Shown: positions 7,797 to 19,313 of the stretch, piece by piece
Layout: every line of letters begins with the position of its first letter
How positions within the stretch are numbered: the stretch's first letter is position 1
Assembly (NCBI GenBank): GCA_030686115.1
Contig: CP131612.1
Location: forward strand, 2,976,001-3,040,000
Reading direction: 5' to 3'
Length of the DNA stretch: 64,000 nt
Source: Psychrobacter cibarius
GTDB lineage: Bacteria; Pseudomonadota; Gammaproteobacteria; Pseudomonadales; Moraxellaceae
Notes under the pieces: model-generated
What the model was told of the DNA's origin: nothing
The model's input: only the letters and a program-made list of their open reading frames with translations
The model's database searches: none
Made by a program: the position numbers and the translations under genes

Positions 7797-9032
7797 TTAC
7801 AAGTGTAAATCGGACTCGCCACCCTGCTCTTTCATTCTACGCTGCTCACGCCTTTGATAGCGCAGACCAGAAGCGGCATACCACTGCGGTTTGGTCGTTT
7901 GTAGCAGATCACTTAACTGTTGCAGTTGTGCTTGCAACGTTTGCGTCAACCAAAAATATCCTTGCCACTCAAACGTTGCATACTGTACGCTAGGATATTC
8001 TGATAGCGCAATACGCGTAATCGGTCGAAAAGTCTGATCGCTTGGACTGCGTAATACTGCCGCGATATGCTGCATGGCTTGGGTGAGCTCGTGTTGATAG
8101 TGAATCAGTAGCGTATGATTATCATCGTCGATATCGATATTCGCCAAACGCGGTGCTGCACTGAGCAATAAATCGATGGTACCGATGATATTGCGATGGG
8201 TACGCTGAATCGTTTCTATCGTCTCTTTATGAATGCCGGACTCGCTTGCTGTTGCAGCGATATGTGGACGTACTGCGAGTAGTCGCTTGTTTATTTGCTG
8301 CAGCGATTTTATCAACGCTTTATTAACAGGCATATCTGCAGTAGTGCTACTTTGAGCATAAGATAGGCTAGCTGAGCTTGTCGCCCTAGTATAGACAAGC
8401 GACTTGGGAGCCACTATTTCAGCATCGATATGATGTCCGACACCAGCATAAAGCGTACTACAGGCTTCTAAATTATTTGCCAATAAGAATCGCCACATCA
8501 ACGTCGACTTTAGAGGTAAGACCACTGTCACTATGACCGCAATACCTGTACCGATTAAGATATTGAGTGCACGATAGACACCATCTTGCGCCATATTAAC
8601 TTGATTCAAATTAGAGACGATCATAAGCATAGTAATGCCAGTGAGTAACCCAGTATATCCTAGCCGCCTGACCGAAAAATAACCAATAATCCCACTAATG
8701 ATACCAATAAGCAGGTACTCTATCCCTAGCCAAGCACCCGTCCCTTTATTGAACCATAAGATTGCAAATGCCACGACAATACCCAAAACCGTGCCTAGTA
8801 CTCGCTCTTTGGCTTTGGTATAAATAGCGCCTTGATACTGTAGCAATCCTAAAATAATAAAGACGGTGATCGTCGTCCATTCTCCGTGTGGAAAATGGCT
8901 TATTTGATTGGCTAACAGCGCAAGTACAATGGCTGCACCGATACGTATGGCGTGCAAGATATCAGCGTGCTGATAGCGCGCATAAGGTTCAATGAATGGT
9001 GCAGTAAATCGTTGCCAAATTTTTGGTTTCAC
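7797..9032 (-). CDS. FUSC-family inner-membrane protein, copy 2
   Basis: A 411-residue paralogue of the adjacent gene, collinear over its whole length. Shared stretches include HGEWTTITVF, GLLQYQGAIYTKAKER, RPHIAATASESGI and the last residues SDLHL. The differences are spread over the protein, concentrated in membrane helices and in the variable loop near residues 205-235. The topology is the same: about six helices, then a cytoplasmic helical domain. The start is GTG with AAGAG 9 bases upstream. It lies downstream of gltD but behind a terminator, so it should have its own promoter in the 9033-9107 gap. Function is inferred as small-molecule efflux only. Confidence 0.88.
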   Translation of the reverse strand: MKPKIWQRFTAPFIEPYARYQHADILHAIRIGAAIVLALLANQISHFPHGEWTTITVFIILGLLQYQGAIYTKAKERVLGTVLGIVVAFAILWFNKGTGAWLGIEYLLIGIISGIIGYFSVRRLGYTGLLTGITMLMIVSNLNQVNMAQDGVYRALNILIGTGIAVIVTVVLPLKSTLMWRFLLANNLEACSTLYAGVGHHIDAEIVAPKSLVYTRATSSASLSYAQSSTTADMPVNKALIKSLQQINKRLLAVRPHIAATASESGIHKETIETIQRTHRNIIGTIDLLLSAAPRLANIDIDDDNHTLLIHYQHELTQAMQHIAAVLRSPSDQTFRPITRIALSEYPSVQYATFEWQGYFWLTQTLQAQLQQLSDLLQTTKPQWYAASGLRYQRREQRRMKEQGGESDLHL

Positions 9033-9107
9033 GCACAGGTACTCTTATTAATTGAAGAATATATAGTCAATGAAAAGTAATATCGAACCATCATGTACTG
9101 CTGATAT

Positions 9108-9150
9108 CAAAAAAAAACGTCTCTTACCTGTTAAAAGGCAAAAGACGTTT
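9108..9150 (-). terminator. Intrinsic terminator of gltBD
   Basis: AAACGTCT (9115-9122) pairs with AGACGTTT (9143-9150), with partly paired CCT/AGG inside. On the minus strand it is followed by nine T residues. It lies about 45 bases after the gltD stop. Confidence 0.88.
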
Positions 9151-9195
9151 GAGATCGAAATAGAGTGTTCAATAATTGGATGTAAACCAAACCCA

Positions 9196-10629
<1,434 letters not shown>

Positions 10630-10643
10630 CTATAGTGGGTCGT

Positions 10644-10729
10644 GACAGTCAACGATGACGCATTAATCATGAAAGCAAAATGTATCTATGATTAATGAAT
10701 CTATCGTTAATATACCTATCGTTACTGTC
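10644..10729 (-). other. Nested inverted repeats in the gltB-gltD spacer
   Basis: An inner perfect 10-bp inverted repeat (CATTAATCAT at 10661-10670, ATGATTAATG at 10688-10697) lies inside an outer near-perfect pair (GACAGTCAACGAT at 10644-10656, ATCGTTACTGTC at 10718-10729, one unpaired base). There is no T-run after it on the minus strand, so it looks like mRNA structure (stability or processing) or an operator rather than a terminator. Confidence 0.7.
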
Positions 10730-10782
10730 ACTTACCTGCTGAAAACCGATGTATTAAAACGTCTATAAAAACCTACTGTTAG

Positions 10783-13700
10783 CTACTGTGGGTCAGCCAT
10801 GGTGGTTTTTAGAAGGCTAGCAATATTCGCCGCTTTTGGTTTGACCAAATAGAACTTGCGAACATAATGCTCAAAGTCAGCCAATATCGTCTGACCCCAA
10901 GCACTGCCTGTTTTATCCACATGGGTTTCAATGATTTGTTGCAAATGGATTCGGTGTTCTTCGGTTTGCTCACTAGAGATACGGTTCAAATCGATCAGCT
11001 CATGATTGCAGCGATCAAAGAAGTCACCATCCATATCGAGCACATAAGCGAAGCCGCCTGTCATACCTGCACCAAAGTTAAGACCGGTACGACCAAGAAT
11101 AGTCATGATGCCGCCCGTCATATATTCACAGCAATGATCGCCAGTGCCTTCGATGACGGCATGCGCACCAGAGTTACGTACCCCAAAGCGCTCGCCTGCC
11201 GTACCAGCTGCATATAGTTTGCCGCCCGTTGCGCCATATAAGCAGGTATTACCAATGATGGCGGTCTCTTGCGCCGTAAAGCTTGAGTCTTTTGGTGGAT
11301 AAATAACAATCTCACCGCCAGCCATGCCTTTACCGACATAATCATTGGCATCGCCTTCTAGCTCAATATTTAGACCACCTGCATTCCAGACGCCTAAACT
11401 CTGCCCAGCAGTGCCAGTCAGATGCAGTTTAATTGGCATATCACTCATGCCAAGGTTGCCCCATACTTGCGCAATCTCACCAGAGATACGCGCGCCGATA
11501 GAGCGATCACAGTTACCGACATAATAGCTATAATCGCCGCCATTACCTTGACGAATATTGAGCAGCATATCACTAATCATCTGTTCAGCGAGTAAGCCTT
11601 TATCAAATGGCTCATTACGCTCAACCTGACAGGTTTGGGCTTTACCACTACTGGCCGGATGGCTAAATAATAATGGCGTTAAATCCAAATGACGCTGTTT
11701 ATCCGTGTTACCTTCTAATACTTCAAGCAAGTCAGTCCGTCCGACTAACTCTTCCATACTACGCACACCAAGGGCGGCAAGCCATTCGCGCGTTTCAGTT
11801 GCTACAAATTTAAAGAAGTTAATGAGCATCTCTGCTTCGCCAATGAAATGCTCATCACGTAGCTTGGCTTTTTGCGTCGCAACCCCAGTCGGGCAATTAT
11901 TAAGATGGCAAATGCGTAGGTATTTACAACCAACGGCAATCATCGGCGTGGTACCAAAGCCAAAGCTTTCTGCCCCAAGGATAGCGGCTTTTACCACATC
12001 AAGTCCTGTCTTTAGACCACCATCAGTTTGAATACGAACTTTATGACGCAAGCCATTTACTCGTAGTGATTGGTGGGTCTCAGCCAGTCCTAGCTCCCAT
12101 GGTGAGCCTGCATGATGGATAGACGATAGCGGAGAGGCTGCGGTGCCGCCATCATAGCCTGAAATAGTAATCAAATCGGCGTAAGCTTTTGCTACGCCAG
12201 TCGCGATAGTACCAACGCCCGGACGTGAGACCAGTTTTACCGACACCAAGGCATCTGGATTGACTTGTTTTAAGTCAAAAATGAGCTGCGCTAAATCTTC
12301 GATAGAATAAATATCGTGATGCGGCGGCGGTGAAATCAACGTCACACCCGGTACAGAATAACGTAAGCGCGCAATCAGAGCATTGACCTTACCACCCGGC
12401 AGCTGACCTCCCTCACCCGGCTTGGCACCCTGTGCAACCTTGATTTGCATCACTTCGGCTGAACGCAAATACGCTGGGGTGACGCCAAAACGACCCGAGG
12501 CAATTTGCTTAATTTTCGAGTTACGCAGCGTGCCATAACGTACTGGATCTTCGCCGCCCTCACCAGAGTTTGAACGTCCACCGATGGTATTCATCGCCAT
12601 GGCAATCGCTTCATGGGCTTCGGGTGACAATGCCCCCAACGACATGCCCGCCGAGTCAAAGCGCGTCAGAATGGATGAGATATCCTCTACGTCATTCACA
12701 TCGATAGAGTTATCTGTTTTTAATTGCAATAAATCACGCAAGGTCGCCACAGGACGGCTATTAACCAAATCAGCATAATTACGATAATTGTCGTAATCAC
12801 CCGTGCGTACAGCTGTATGCAGGCTATTAATCACGTCTGGGTTAAAGGCATGATATTCTTTATTGAAGACAAACTTCAGTAAGCCACCTTGATCGAGTGG
12901 CGCGCGGCGCTTGAAAGCATTCGCCGCTAGCTGTGCTTGATCGGCAGCTAAGTCAGCAAAGGTCGCACCTTTAATACGACTCTGTACGCCTTTGAAACAC
13001 AGGCTCACCACCTCTTCAGAGAGACCCACTGCTTCAAATAACTGCGCGCCGCGATAAGAGACAATGGTCGAGATGCCCATTTTTGATAAGATTTTTAGCA
13101 AGCCTTTATCCAAGCCTTTACGGAAATTAACCCGCGCTTGAATCGGATCACCAAGCAGCTCACCAGTCGCTACTAAGTCATCAATAACATCATAAGCCAA
13201 GTAAGGATAAACGCAGGTCGCACCAAAACCAATCAATACTGCCACTTGATGCGAGTCGCGCGCCAAACCAGTCTCAATGATTAAATTAGCATCAGTACGA
13301 ATACCTTGACCAATCAAATAATGATGCACCGCACCCGTTACCATGATGGCATTGGCTGGTACTTTATCGGCATCGATGTCTTTATCAGACAACACAATCA
13401 AAGTGTGACCAGCTCGGATGCTGTTAGCTACTTGCTCGCAGATAGCCATGATGGCTTCTGATAACTCAAGGGTGCGATCATAGTTTAAATCAATACGCGC
13501 CATTTTAAAGGCTGGATCACCCAAGGTCTCAAGCTGCTGCATCTTGCTGGCTGATAGTACAGGCGACGATAAGATAATACGGTGTGCATCTCGCGCTGAT
13601 GGCGCAAACACATTGGTTTCAGCGCCTAGGCAGGTCTGCAATGACATCACGATAGATTCACGCAATGGATCAATCGGTGGATTGGTCACCTGTGCGAACT

Positions 13701-15246
13701 GCTGGCGGAAAAAGTCACCGACATGGCGGATTTGCTGCGACAACACTGCCATGGGCGTATCATCACCCATTGAACCGACTGGCTCTTGACCATTTTCGGC
13801 GTTGGGGCGGATAATTTCAGTACGCTCTTCATTGGTGATGTGATACATTTTTTGCAGTGTTTTTAGCTCATTACCACGGCATGTTTGCGCTGCTAACTCT
13901 TCCTCTAAACGCTCATCATCACGGATACGGGTTGCTTCTTCACGCAGCCATTTACGGTACGGATGGGCTTTTTTCAGTAACGTCGCAATCGCTTTAGTAT
14001 CTAAAATTTGACCCGTTAAAGTATCAATAACGAGCATTTGACCAGGGCCAACGCGTCCTTTTGCCAATACATCTTTTGGCGAGTAATCCCACACACCAAC
14101 TTCAGAGGCAACGGTGATATAGCCGTTCTTGGTCGTTACCCAGCGCGATGGGCGTAGACCATTACGATCAAGCATACAGACCGCATAGCGTCCATCTTGA
14201 ATCACCAAACCTGCTGGACCATCCCACGCTTCCATGTGCTGCGAATAAAACTCATAAAAGGCGCGCAAATCCATATCCATGCTATCGACATTCTGCCAAG
14301 CAGGTGGCACGAGAATCGACATCGCATGGAATAGATTCATACCACCTGACATGAGGACTTCAAGCATATTATCTAAGCTTGATGAGTCAGAGCCCGTACT
14401 GTTCACTAGTGGCGTCAATTCATTCAAATTGGGCAGTTTTTCTGATTTTAGTTTTGGCGTCCGTGCTTCAGACCAGTTGCGATTGCCTGTGATGGTGTTC
14501 AACTCGCCATTGTGGGCAAGATAACGAAACGGCTGCGCCAAAGGCCAACGCGGCAAGGTATTGGTGGAGAAACGTTGATGGAATACCACGATATGCGATG
14601 CCAAACGCGCATCTTGTAGATCCAAGAAAAATGCTGGCAAGTCTGATGGCATCACCAAACCTTTATAGATAATCGTCTGACAGCTTAATGAGCACACATA
14701 AAACAGCTCATCATTAGCCAAGCGCTGCTCTGCTTTTTTGCGTGCGACAAACAGTTTACGATTAAAGTCATCCGCTGCCAAATCATCGGGGGCGTTGACA
14801 AACACTTGCTTAAAATCAGGTAAAGTCTCACGGCCAATGTCACCGACGATGCTCAAATCAAGCGGCACATCACGCCAGCCAGCAACCTCTAATCCTTGGG
14901 CGACAATCTCATCGCTTAGCACTTGCTGGCTATCACGAGCTTTTGTCTCATCTAAATTGACAAAGATCATACCAACGGCAAAGTTGTCAGTAATCGCGAA
15001 CCCTTGCTCAGCAGCAATACCTCTAAAAAACTCAATAGGCGTCGCCAGTAGTAGACCACAACCATCACCCGTTCTACCATCAGCAGCAACACCGCCGCGA
15101 TGGGTCATACAGCTTAGACTATGAATAGCAGTTTTTACCAAATCATGGCTGGCTTGTCCCTCAATATGAGCGATCAAACCAAAACCACAGTTATCAGAAA
15201 AATCATCTGGCGTGGCCAGGTGGGTTTGCGAGGAAATCATTGACAT
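10783..15246 (-). CDS. gltB: Glutamate synthase [NADPH] large subunit
   Basis: The 1487-residue alpha subunit converts 2-oxoglutarate and glutamine to two glutamates. I start it at 15246 because AAAGGA lies upstream and the product then begins MSMISSQ, followed by a short propeptide. Cys20 in [13 protein letters not shown] would become the N-terminal nucleophile of the glutaminase domain after cleavage. Next come the central domain, the FMN-binding synthase domain ([23 protein letters not shown]) and the 3Fe-4S site [12 protein letters not shown]. The C-terminal beta-helix shows repeated G-x-x-G motifs. Length is close to the E. coli protein. The reading frame extends 45 codons further upstream, but that stretch does not look like GltB. 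Confidence 0.97.
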   Translation of the reverse strand: MSMISSQTHLATPDDFSDNCGFGLIAHIEGQASHDLVKTAIHSLSCMTHRGGVAADGRTGDGCGLLLATPIEFFRGIAAEQGFAITDNFAVGMIFVNLDETKARDSQQVLSDEIVAQGLEVAGWRDVPLDLSIVGDIGRETLPDFKQVFVNAPDDLAADDFNRKLFVARKKAEQRLANDELFYVCSLSCQTIIYKGLVMPSDLPAFFLDLQDARLASHIVVFHQRFSTNTLPRWPLAQPFRYLAHNGELNTITGNRNWSEARTPKLKSEKLPNLNELTPLVNSTGSDSSSLDNMLEVLMSGGMNLFHAMSILVPPAWQNVDSMDMDLRAFYEFYSQHMEAWDGPAGLVIQDGRYAVCMLDRNGLRPSRWVTTKNGYITVASEVGVWDYSPKDVLAKGRVGPGQMLVIDTLTGQILDTKAIATLLKKAHPYRKWLREEATRIRDDERLEEELAAQTCRGNELKTLQKMYHITNEERTEIIRPNAENGQEPVGSMGDDTPMAVLSQQIRHVGDFFRQQFAQVTNPPIDPLRESIVMSLQTCLGAETNVFAPSARDAHRIILSSPVLSASKMQQLETLGDPAFKMARIDLNYDRTLELSEAIMAICEQVANSIRAGHTLIVLSDKDIDADKVPANAIMVTGAVHHYLIGQGIRTDANLIIETGLARDSHQVAVLIGFGATCVYPYLAYDVIDDLVATGELLGDPIQARVNFRKGLDKGLLKILSKMGISTIVSYRGAQLFEAVGLSEEVVSLCFKGVQSRIKGATFADLAADQAQLAANAFKRRAPLDQGGLLKFVFNKEYHAFNPDVINSLHTAVRTGDYDNYRNYADLVNSRPVATLRDLLQLKTDNSIDVNDVEDISSILTRFDSAGMSLGALSPEAHEAIAMAMNTIGGRSNSGEGGEDPVRYGTLRNSKIKQIASGRFGVTPAYLRSAEVMQIKVAQGAKPGEGGQLPGGKVNALIARLRYSVPGVTLISPPPHHDIYSIEDLAQLIFDLKQVNPDALVSVKLVSRPGVGTIATGVAKAYADLITISGYDGGTAASPLSSIHHAGSPWELGLAETHQSLRVNGLRHKVRIQTDGGLKTGLDVVKAAILGAESFGFGTTPMIAVGCKYLRICHLNNCPTGVATQKAKLRDEHFIGEAEMLINFFKFVATETREWLAALGVRSMEELVGRTDLLEVLEGNTDKQRHLDLTPLLFSHPASSGKAQTCQVERNEPFDKGLLAEQMISDMLLNIRQGNGGDYSYYVGNCDRSIGARISGEIAQVWGNLGMSDMPIKLHLTGTAGQSLGVWNAGGLNIELEGDANDYVGKGMAGGEIVIYPPKDSSFTAQETAIIGNTCLYGATGGKLYAAGTAGERFGVRNSGAHAVIEGTGDHCCEYMTGGIMTILGRTGLNFGAGMTGGFAYVLDMDGDFFDRCNHELIDLNRISSEQTEEHRIHLQQIIETHVDKTGSAWGQTILADFEHYVRKFYLVKPKAANIASLLKTTMADPQ

Positions 15247-15691
15247 GGCTAGTCCTTTTAGGTGAACGGGCAATTTATGCATCCAATGCAGATCATAAAC
15301 TGAAGACCGTAAGCAGAACGGGCTAATAATTAATATTCGTATATCCGAATTAATAAATGGTGTGAGGCTCATAGACATCATACTTTGAGACTAAGGTGAA
15401 AGCTCTGGCACTCCCAGTCATTGAATGATGTTTCAATAGATCATTAACATATTAAAAGATAGTAAACGGTCGCCCTTGGCAATGACATACAGCCCTGTAT
15501 ACCCGTTACCTAATCATCAATAACGCAATGTCGCTATCTTGAGTGTCACTTGTTATCACACCATGCCTAGCAATCCAGACTGATTGACTACGCATGTAAT
15601 AACCGTGCATTTGATTAATTTTGAATATCTGACGCTCTGTAATCAAGCGCTTCATTCACTCTAAAGAGAGCGATAATAAGAGAGGTTGCGT

Positions 15692-15728
15692 CACTTGCGA
15701 TAGCTTAATTATAGATAGCAAGTGACAA
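15692..15728. promoter_or_regulatory. Inverted repeat upstream of gltB, possible operator
   Basis: GTCACTTGC (15692-15700) and GCAAGTGAC (15720-15728) are perfect 9-bp inverted repeats 19 bases apart, giving a spacing of 28 bases between equivalent positions. The separation approaches three helical turns, as seen in paired regulator sites. An RNA hairpin is the alternative. The regulator is unknown. Confidence 0.4.
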
Positions 15729-16056
15729 CGCTTGAGACAAAAAATTTTAGTAACGTATCTTTTAAATGATAGAAATTTACCAATTCATTGTTAAAAAACA
15801 ATTTTTACGATAACTATACAGAACGTCGCCCACAGTTATATTAGTTAATGACGGACAAAAAATCTAGTCTTTTCTATCGATTCACCCACCATATTTTGTA
15901 AGAGAACTTATTACTATTGGTTATAGGATGATTAAATGTTCTATGCAAATTTTGATACATAGTATCTGTGACAAGGCTTAGTTGAGATGCTTAATTAAGA
16001 TCAACTTCTCTTGAAAACGTATTTTTAGCACTAATTATATGCTTTATGATGCTCCA

Positions 16057-16093
16057 CAAAAAAACCCACTAACCAGCTTGTCAGTGGGTTTTT
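16057..16093 (-). terminator. Intrinsic terminator after the SPOR-like gene
   Basis: AAAAACCCACT (16060-16070) pairs with AGTGGGTTTTT (16083-16093) around a 12-base loop, with T-runs on both sides. It closes the aroK-aroB-SPOR transcription unit. Confidence 0.9.
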
Positions 16094-16157
16094 GTCAATC
16101 ATAGTGGTAACGAGGTTATCATAGCTATCAACGATATGTTCAAAGGACAAACACACT

Positions 16158-17231
16158 CTAATTACTTTTGTCTTCTATCAGTGTTTTTATGCTGTCGTTA
16201 TTGCTCTTAGGAGGATTGGTATTCTTGCTAGTAGTGTTTGCGCCAGAATTTGTGCTACTGGTACTACTTGGCGGCTTTGGTGTTGCGACTACTGGGGGTT
16301 TTTTAGTGGTATTTTCAGTGCCTGATGTCGCTGGTTTTTTATTCTCTGATTCAGACTTAGTTCCACTACCTTCATTTTTAGGCGTAGTAACAGAGGAGAC
16401 TTCCTCTTCATTACCAACAATACGCTCTTCAGTGACCGATAAAGTATCAGAGGTATCCGCTGACTGACGGATACTTTCATTGTCGCTGTTACTGGCAGTT
16501 TCTTGACTGCTACGACCAGCATTGTCCCCATTATCCGTTTCTGGCAGTGGCTGGCGCACTGGCACTTCGCGCTTAGTCGGTTTTAAATCAACAGAACGTG
16601 TGCGTCTGGTGCTCAAATCTTTAACTGGATCAGGGCGTTCATAATTATCGATGATACCGACATAACGATTGATCTCTTCTGGCAACACACGCACATTGGC
16701 TGGCAACTTAAAGTCTATCAGTTTTGCCGCGCCAACCGCTTCTTGTGGACTACTCATGAGCCCATAAGTTAACATATAGCGGACTTGATTTTCATCATCA
16801 AGATAACGAAAATAAGCAAATTTATTACGGTCTGCGCGGCCTTCTAGATAACTGACAATCACATCGTTTTCGGCGACATTCATCACCTGCACTGTCCATT
16901 TGCCTTTATTCGCCAACAAATAACGTTTGTCTTTAAACTCAGCAGGATAATTGCGCAAATCACGCACCGTCGTATCAAAACTAATGGGCTGCACGTCGGT
17001 ATCAAGCTCGTGTAACGACTCTATTTTCAAGGGCTGCTCAAGCTCAGCACTCAATGGTTGCTGTGCTGATATGGGGGCATTTTCAATTTTGGCACCCATC
17101 GCTGGCGTTTGACTAAACATCCAAATCAGAGCCGTAACCACACCCAAAAGCAAGGTCATTATCAGCCAAATCAACGCTTGACGGCGATATGACTGGCTAG
17201 CGGTACGCGGCGTCGATCTTGAAGCTGCCAT
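16158..17231 (-). CDS. SPOR-like membrane protein (DamX position in aroKB cluster)
   Basis: A 357-residue single-pass protein. The start at 17231 (MAASRSTPRTAS) has AAGGAT 8 bases upstream. A short basic cytoplasmic N-terminus is followed by one membrane helix (about residues 20-40, LIWLIMTLLLGVVTALIW). A SPOR-like domain of about 90 residues comes next (GKWTVQVMNVAENDVIVSYL to LPANVRVLPEEINRYVGIID). The protein ends in a long low-complexity Ser/Asn/Thr/Lys tail. SPOR domains bind glycan strands stripped of peptides at division sites. In E. coli the gene after aroK-aroB is damX, also a SPOR protein, so position supports the call. Here the SPOR-like domain is central rather than C-terminal, which is unusual. 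Confidence 0.7.
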   Translation of the reverse strand: MAASRSTPRTASQSYRRQALIWLIMTLLLGVVTALIWMFSQTPAMGAKIENAPISAQQPLSAELEQPLKIESLHELDTDVQPISFDTTVRDLRNYPAEFKDKRYLLANKGKWTVQVMNVAENDVIVSYLEGRADRNKFAYFRYLDDENQVRYMLTYGLMSSPQEAVGAAKLIDFKLPANVRVLPEEINRYVGIIDNYERPDPVKDLSTRRTRSVDLKPTKREVPVRQPLPETDNGDNAGRSSQETASNSDNESIRQSADTSDTLSVTEERIVGNEEEVSSVTTPKNEGSGTKSESENKKPATSGTENTTKKPPVVATPKPPSSTSSTNSGANTTSKNTNPPKSNNDSIKTLIEDKSN

Positions 17232-17360
17232 GGGAGTATCCTTGGTGAAAATAAAGTTGACCGCATTCAAGAGATGCGCAGTAAGTAGAATGGCGGCGAG
17301 CCAGTCTGCTTTAAACCGTTGCGTTCAGTGAGTATTCACGAGCACTAAAGCTTTAAGACA

Positions 17361-18470
17361 TTATACGCGGTGTTGTGACAATACCTCGTGCAAAAGATCT
17401 TCATCGAAATCATTGGTCAATACAGCCTGACCCAGTGATTTTAGCAAAATCAGGCGGATTTGTCCGTGTTTCACTTTTTTATCATGTCCCATCAAGCTTA
17501 GCACCGTTTGTGTATCAATGCGTGGCGGGGTGATAGGCAAATTTGCTAAGGTTAAAATACGCTTAATACGAGCAACGTCTTCGGCCGTTAACCATCCCAT
17601 TTTCTGTGATAACTCTGCGGCTTGTACCATGCCAGCAGCGACTGCCTCACCGTGTAGCCAATTGCCATAGCCTTCATGGGTTTCAATGACATGACCAAAA
17701 GTATGACCGAAGTTTAACAATGCTCGCACGCCTGACTCTCTTTCATCTTGCGCGACGATATCGGCTTTATACTGACAGCAGCGTTTTACGGCATCACCAA
17801 GTACCGCTAAATCCAAATCCATCATCGCTGGCAGATTGACTTCCAGCCAATCTAAGAACGTGACATCCATAATGAGTGCATATTTAATAACCTCAGCCAA
17901 CCCGGCTGACAACTCGCGCGCTGGCAAAGTTTTGAGCGTACTCATATCAGCAAGTACCATTTGCGGCTGCCAAAAAGCGCCAATCATGTTTTTGCCTTGA
18001 GGATGATTGATGCCCGTCTTACCACCAACGCTCGAATCCACTTGTGACAGTAGCGTGGTTGGAATCTGGATAAAATTTACACCACGCATAAAGCTTGCTG
18101 CAGCAAAGCCCGTCATATCGCCAATAACGCCCCCACCTAAAGCAATAAGCGTAACGTCACGATTAAAATGCGCTGCCATCAATACATCATAAATTTGATT
18201 GATACTGGCCTGATGCTTATATTGCTCACCATCTGGCAATATACAAACACTCACGGTGAACTGCTCTGCTAACTCTTTCTCTAAAGCGCTTAGGTATAAA
18301 GGCGCAACAGTATCGTTAGTGACAATCAATACTTGGCGACCACGAATATAAGGTGTGATCAGCTTTGCCATACTGTTATGATCTATCGCTGTTTTCTCAG
18401 TAATGACGATTGGATAGTCATGGCTTTGCGTATGAACCGTTAAACCGTCATGAAACAGTGGCGTTGCCAT
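17361..18470 (-). CDS. aroB: 3-dehydroquinate synthase
   Basis: A 369-residue NAD+ and divalent-metal-dependent enzyme making 3-dehydroquinate from DAHP, the second step of the shikimate pathway. The NAD-binding stretch [19 protein letters not shown] is followed by the substrate motif [16 protein letters not shown]. Metal ligands lie in [24 protein letters not shown]. The ATG at 18470 follows AGGGAG; a start six codons further up lacks one. It is downstream of aroK, with a dispersed palindromic repeat in the 118-base gap. Confidence 0.97.
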   Translation of the reverse strand: MATPLFHDGLTVHTQSHDYPIVITEKTAIDHNSMAKLITPYIRGRQVLIVTNDTVAPLYLSALEKELAEQFTVSVCILPDGEQYKHQASINQIYDVLMAAHFNRDVTLIALGGGVIGDMTGFAAASFMRGVNFIQIPTTLLSQVDSSVGGKTGINHPQGKNMIGAFWQPQMVLADMSTLKTLPARELSAGLAEVIKYALIMDVTFLDWLEVNLPAMMDLDLAVLGDAVKRCCQYKADIVAQDERESGVRALLNFGHTFGHVIETHEGYGNWLHGEAVAAGMVQAAELSQKMGWLTAEDVARIKRILTLANLPITPPRIDTQTVLSLMGHDKKVKHGQIRLILLKSLGQAVLTNDFDEDLLHEVLSQHRV

Positions 18471-18518
18471 TAAACACTCCCTAAGCATTTTGAATGAGGT
18501 AAAAGTAGCTGAGCTTAA

Positions 18519-18569
18519 CTAGGGCGCGTCCTGATTTTTATCGCCATTTTTAAATGAGGACACGCCTTG
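18519..18569. repeat. Palindromic dispersed repeat, copy B
   Basis: CTAGGGCGCGTCCTGATTTT at the left and AATGAGGACACGCCTTG at the right form imperfect inverted repeats around a centre containing CGCCATTTTT. It belongs to the same family as copies at 4287-4327 and 27649-27690. It lies between aroK and aroB, so it is transcribed in the operon mRNA. Confidence 0.8.
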
Positions 18570-18588
18570 ATAAAGTTTATCATTATGG

Positions 18589-19149
18589 TTACTTTTCTTT
18601 ATCTTCTGGTGCTATAGCAGTCAAGTCAGTAAATGACTCTAGTTGCTGTAAAAGCTGATTGACCATATGACGGGGATAAGTATGACCAGTTGGCATAATA
18701 ATATGAGCGACTTGGCGATATAAGGGATCACGAGTGCTATATAAATCTTGCAAGATTTTTCTAGGATTTGGCTGCTGTAACAGTGGTCGTGATTTGTCTT
18801 TAGCCGTGCGAGCCATTTGCACATCAACTGGCGCATTCAAATAAACCACGATACCGCGCTGATGCAAAAACGCTCTGTTTTCAGCACACATCACAGCGCC
18901 ACCACCAGTCGCTAAAACGATTTGGTCTTTTTGAGTCAACTCATCGATGGCGCGCGTTTCACGCTCACGGAAGCCCGCCTCGCCTTCTTTAGCGAATATC
19001 CAAGCAATGTCAGCCCCTGTCTGCGATTCAATGTACCAATCACTGTCTACAAAGGTGCGCCCCAACTGCTTAGCCAGCAATTTACCGATGGTTGTCTTCC
19101 CTGCTCCCATCGGCCCTACTAAAAACACCGACGGCAATTCCTCCACCAT
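18589..19149 (-). CDS. aroK: Shikimate kinase
   Basis: A 186-residue P-loop kinase that phosphorylates shikimate to shikimate 3-phosphate. The Walker A is GPMGAGKTTIGK (about residues 12-23). The shikimate-binding motif is DSDWYIESQTGADI, and the RERETRAI and ATGGGAVM stretches and the lid region DKSRPLL are all present. It is the first gene of aroK-aroB-SPOR and is separated from pilQ by a terminator, so it should have its own promoter in the 19150-19256 gap. The upstream Shine-Dalgarno sequence is weak. Confidence 0.97.
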   Translation of the reverse strand: MVEELPSVFLVGPMGAGKTTIGKLLAKQLGRTFVDSDWYIESQTGADIAWIFAKEGEAGFRERETRAIDELTQKDQIVLATGGGAVMCAENRAFLHQRGIVVYLNAPVDVQMARTAKDKSRPLLQQPNPRKILQDLYSTRDPLYRQVAHIIMPTGHTYPRHMVNQLLQQLESFTDLTAIAPEDKEK

Positions 19150-19256
19150 AATACTTACTCAGCTAAATTAGCTATGATACAACGTCATTGATATTCTGGC
19201 TAGTAATGAGCGTTGATTATTGTTAGTAAAATTCAATCAATATGAAAATTTTCCCA

Positions 19257-19285
19257 TAAAAAAAGCAAGCGTTGATGCTTGCTTC
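19257..19285 (-). terminator. Intrinsic terminator of the pilMNOPQ operon
   Basis: AAGCAAGC and GCTTGCTT pair around GTTGAT. On the minus strand the stem is followed by seven T residues, about 30 bases after the pilQ stop. Confidence 0.9.
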
Positions 19286-19313
19286 TTTTGAGCGAAAACC
19301 AATCAATAAATGA

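Larger units (their letters stand above)
15247..16157. other. Long gene-free region upstream of gltB
   Basis: About 900 bases separate gltB from the SPOR-like gene. It holds the terminator at 16057-16093 and an inverted repeat at 15692-15728. The remainder must contain the gltB promoter and a leader of several hundred bases, but I found no convincing -35/-10 pair and no coding frame. Confidence 0.55.

Noticed and set aside
7697..7993. 98-codon frame starting between the FUSC genes
   Set aside because: Most of it is antisense to the second FUSC gene; the part in the gap crosses simple repeated words (TGCTAGCACAT twice) and has no ribosome site.
6327..9032. Possibility that the FUSC pair is an assembly duplication
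   Set aside because: The copies differ at many positions throughout, including flanks, so they are true paralogues.
15247..15381. 45-codon N-terminal extension of GltB
   Set aside because: GltB needs a short propeptide before its nucleophile Cys; the ATG at 15246 with AAAGGA gives exactly that.
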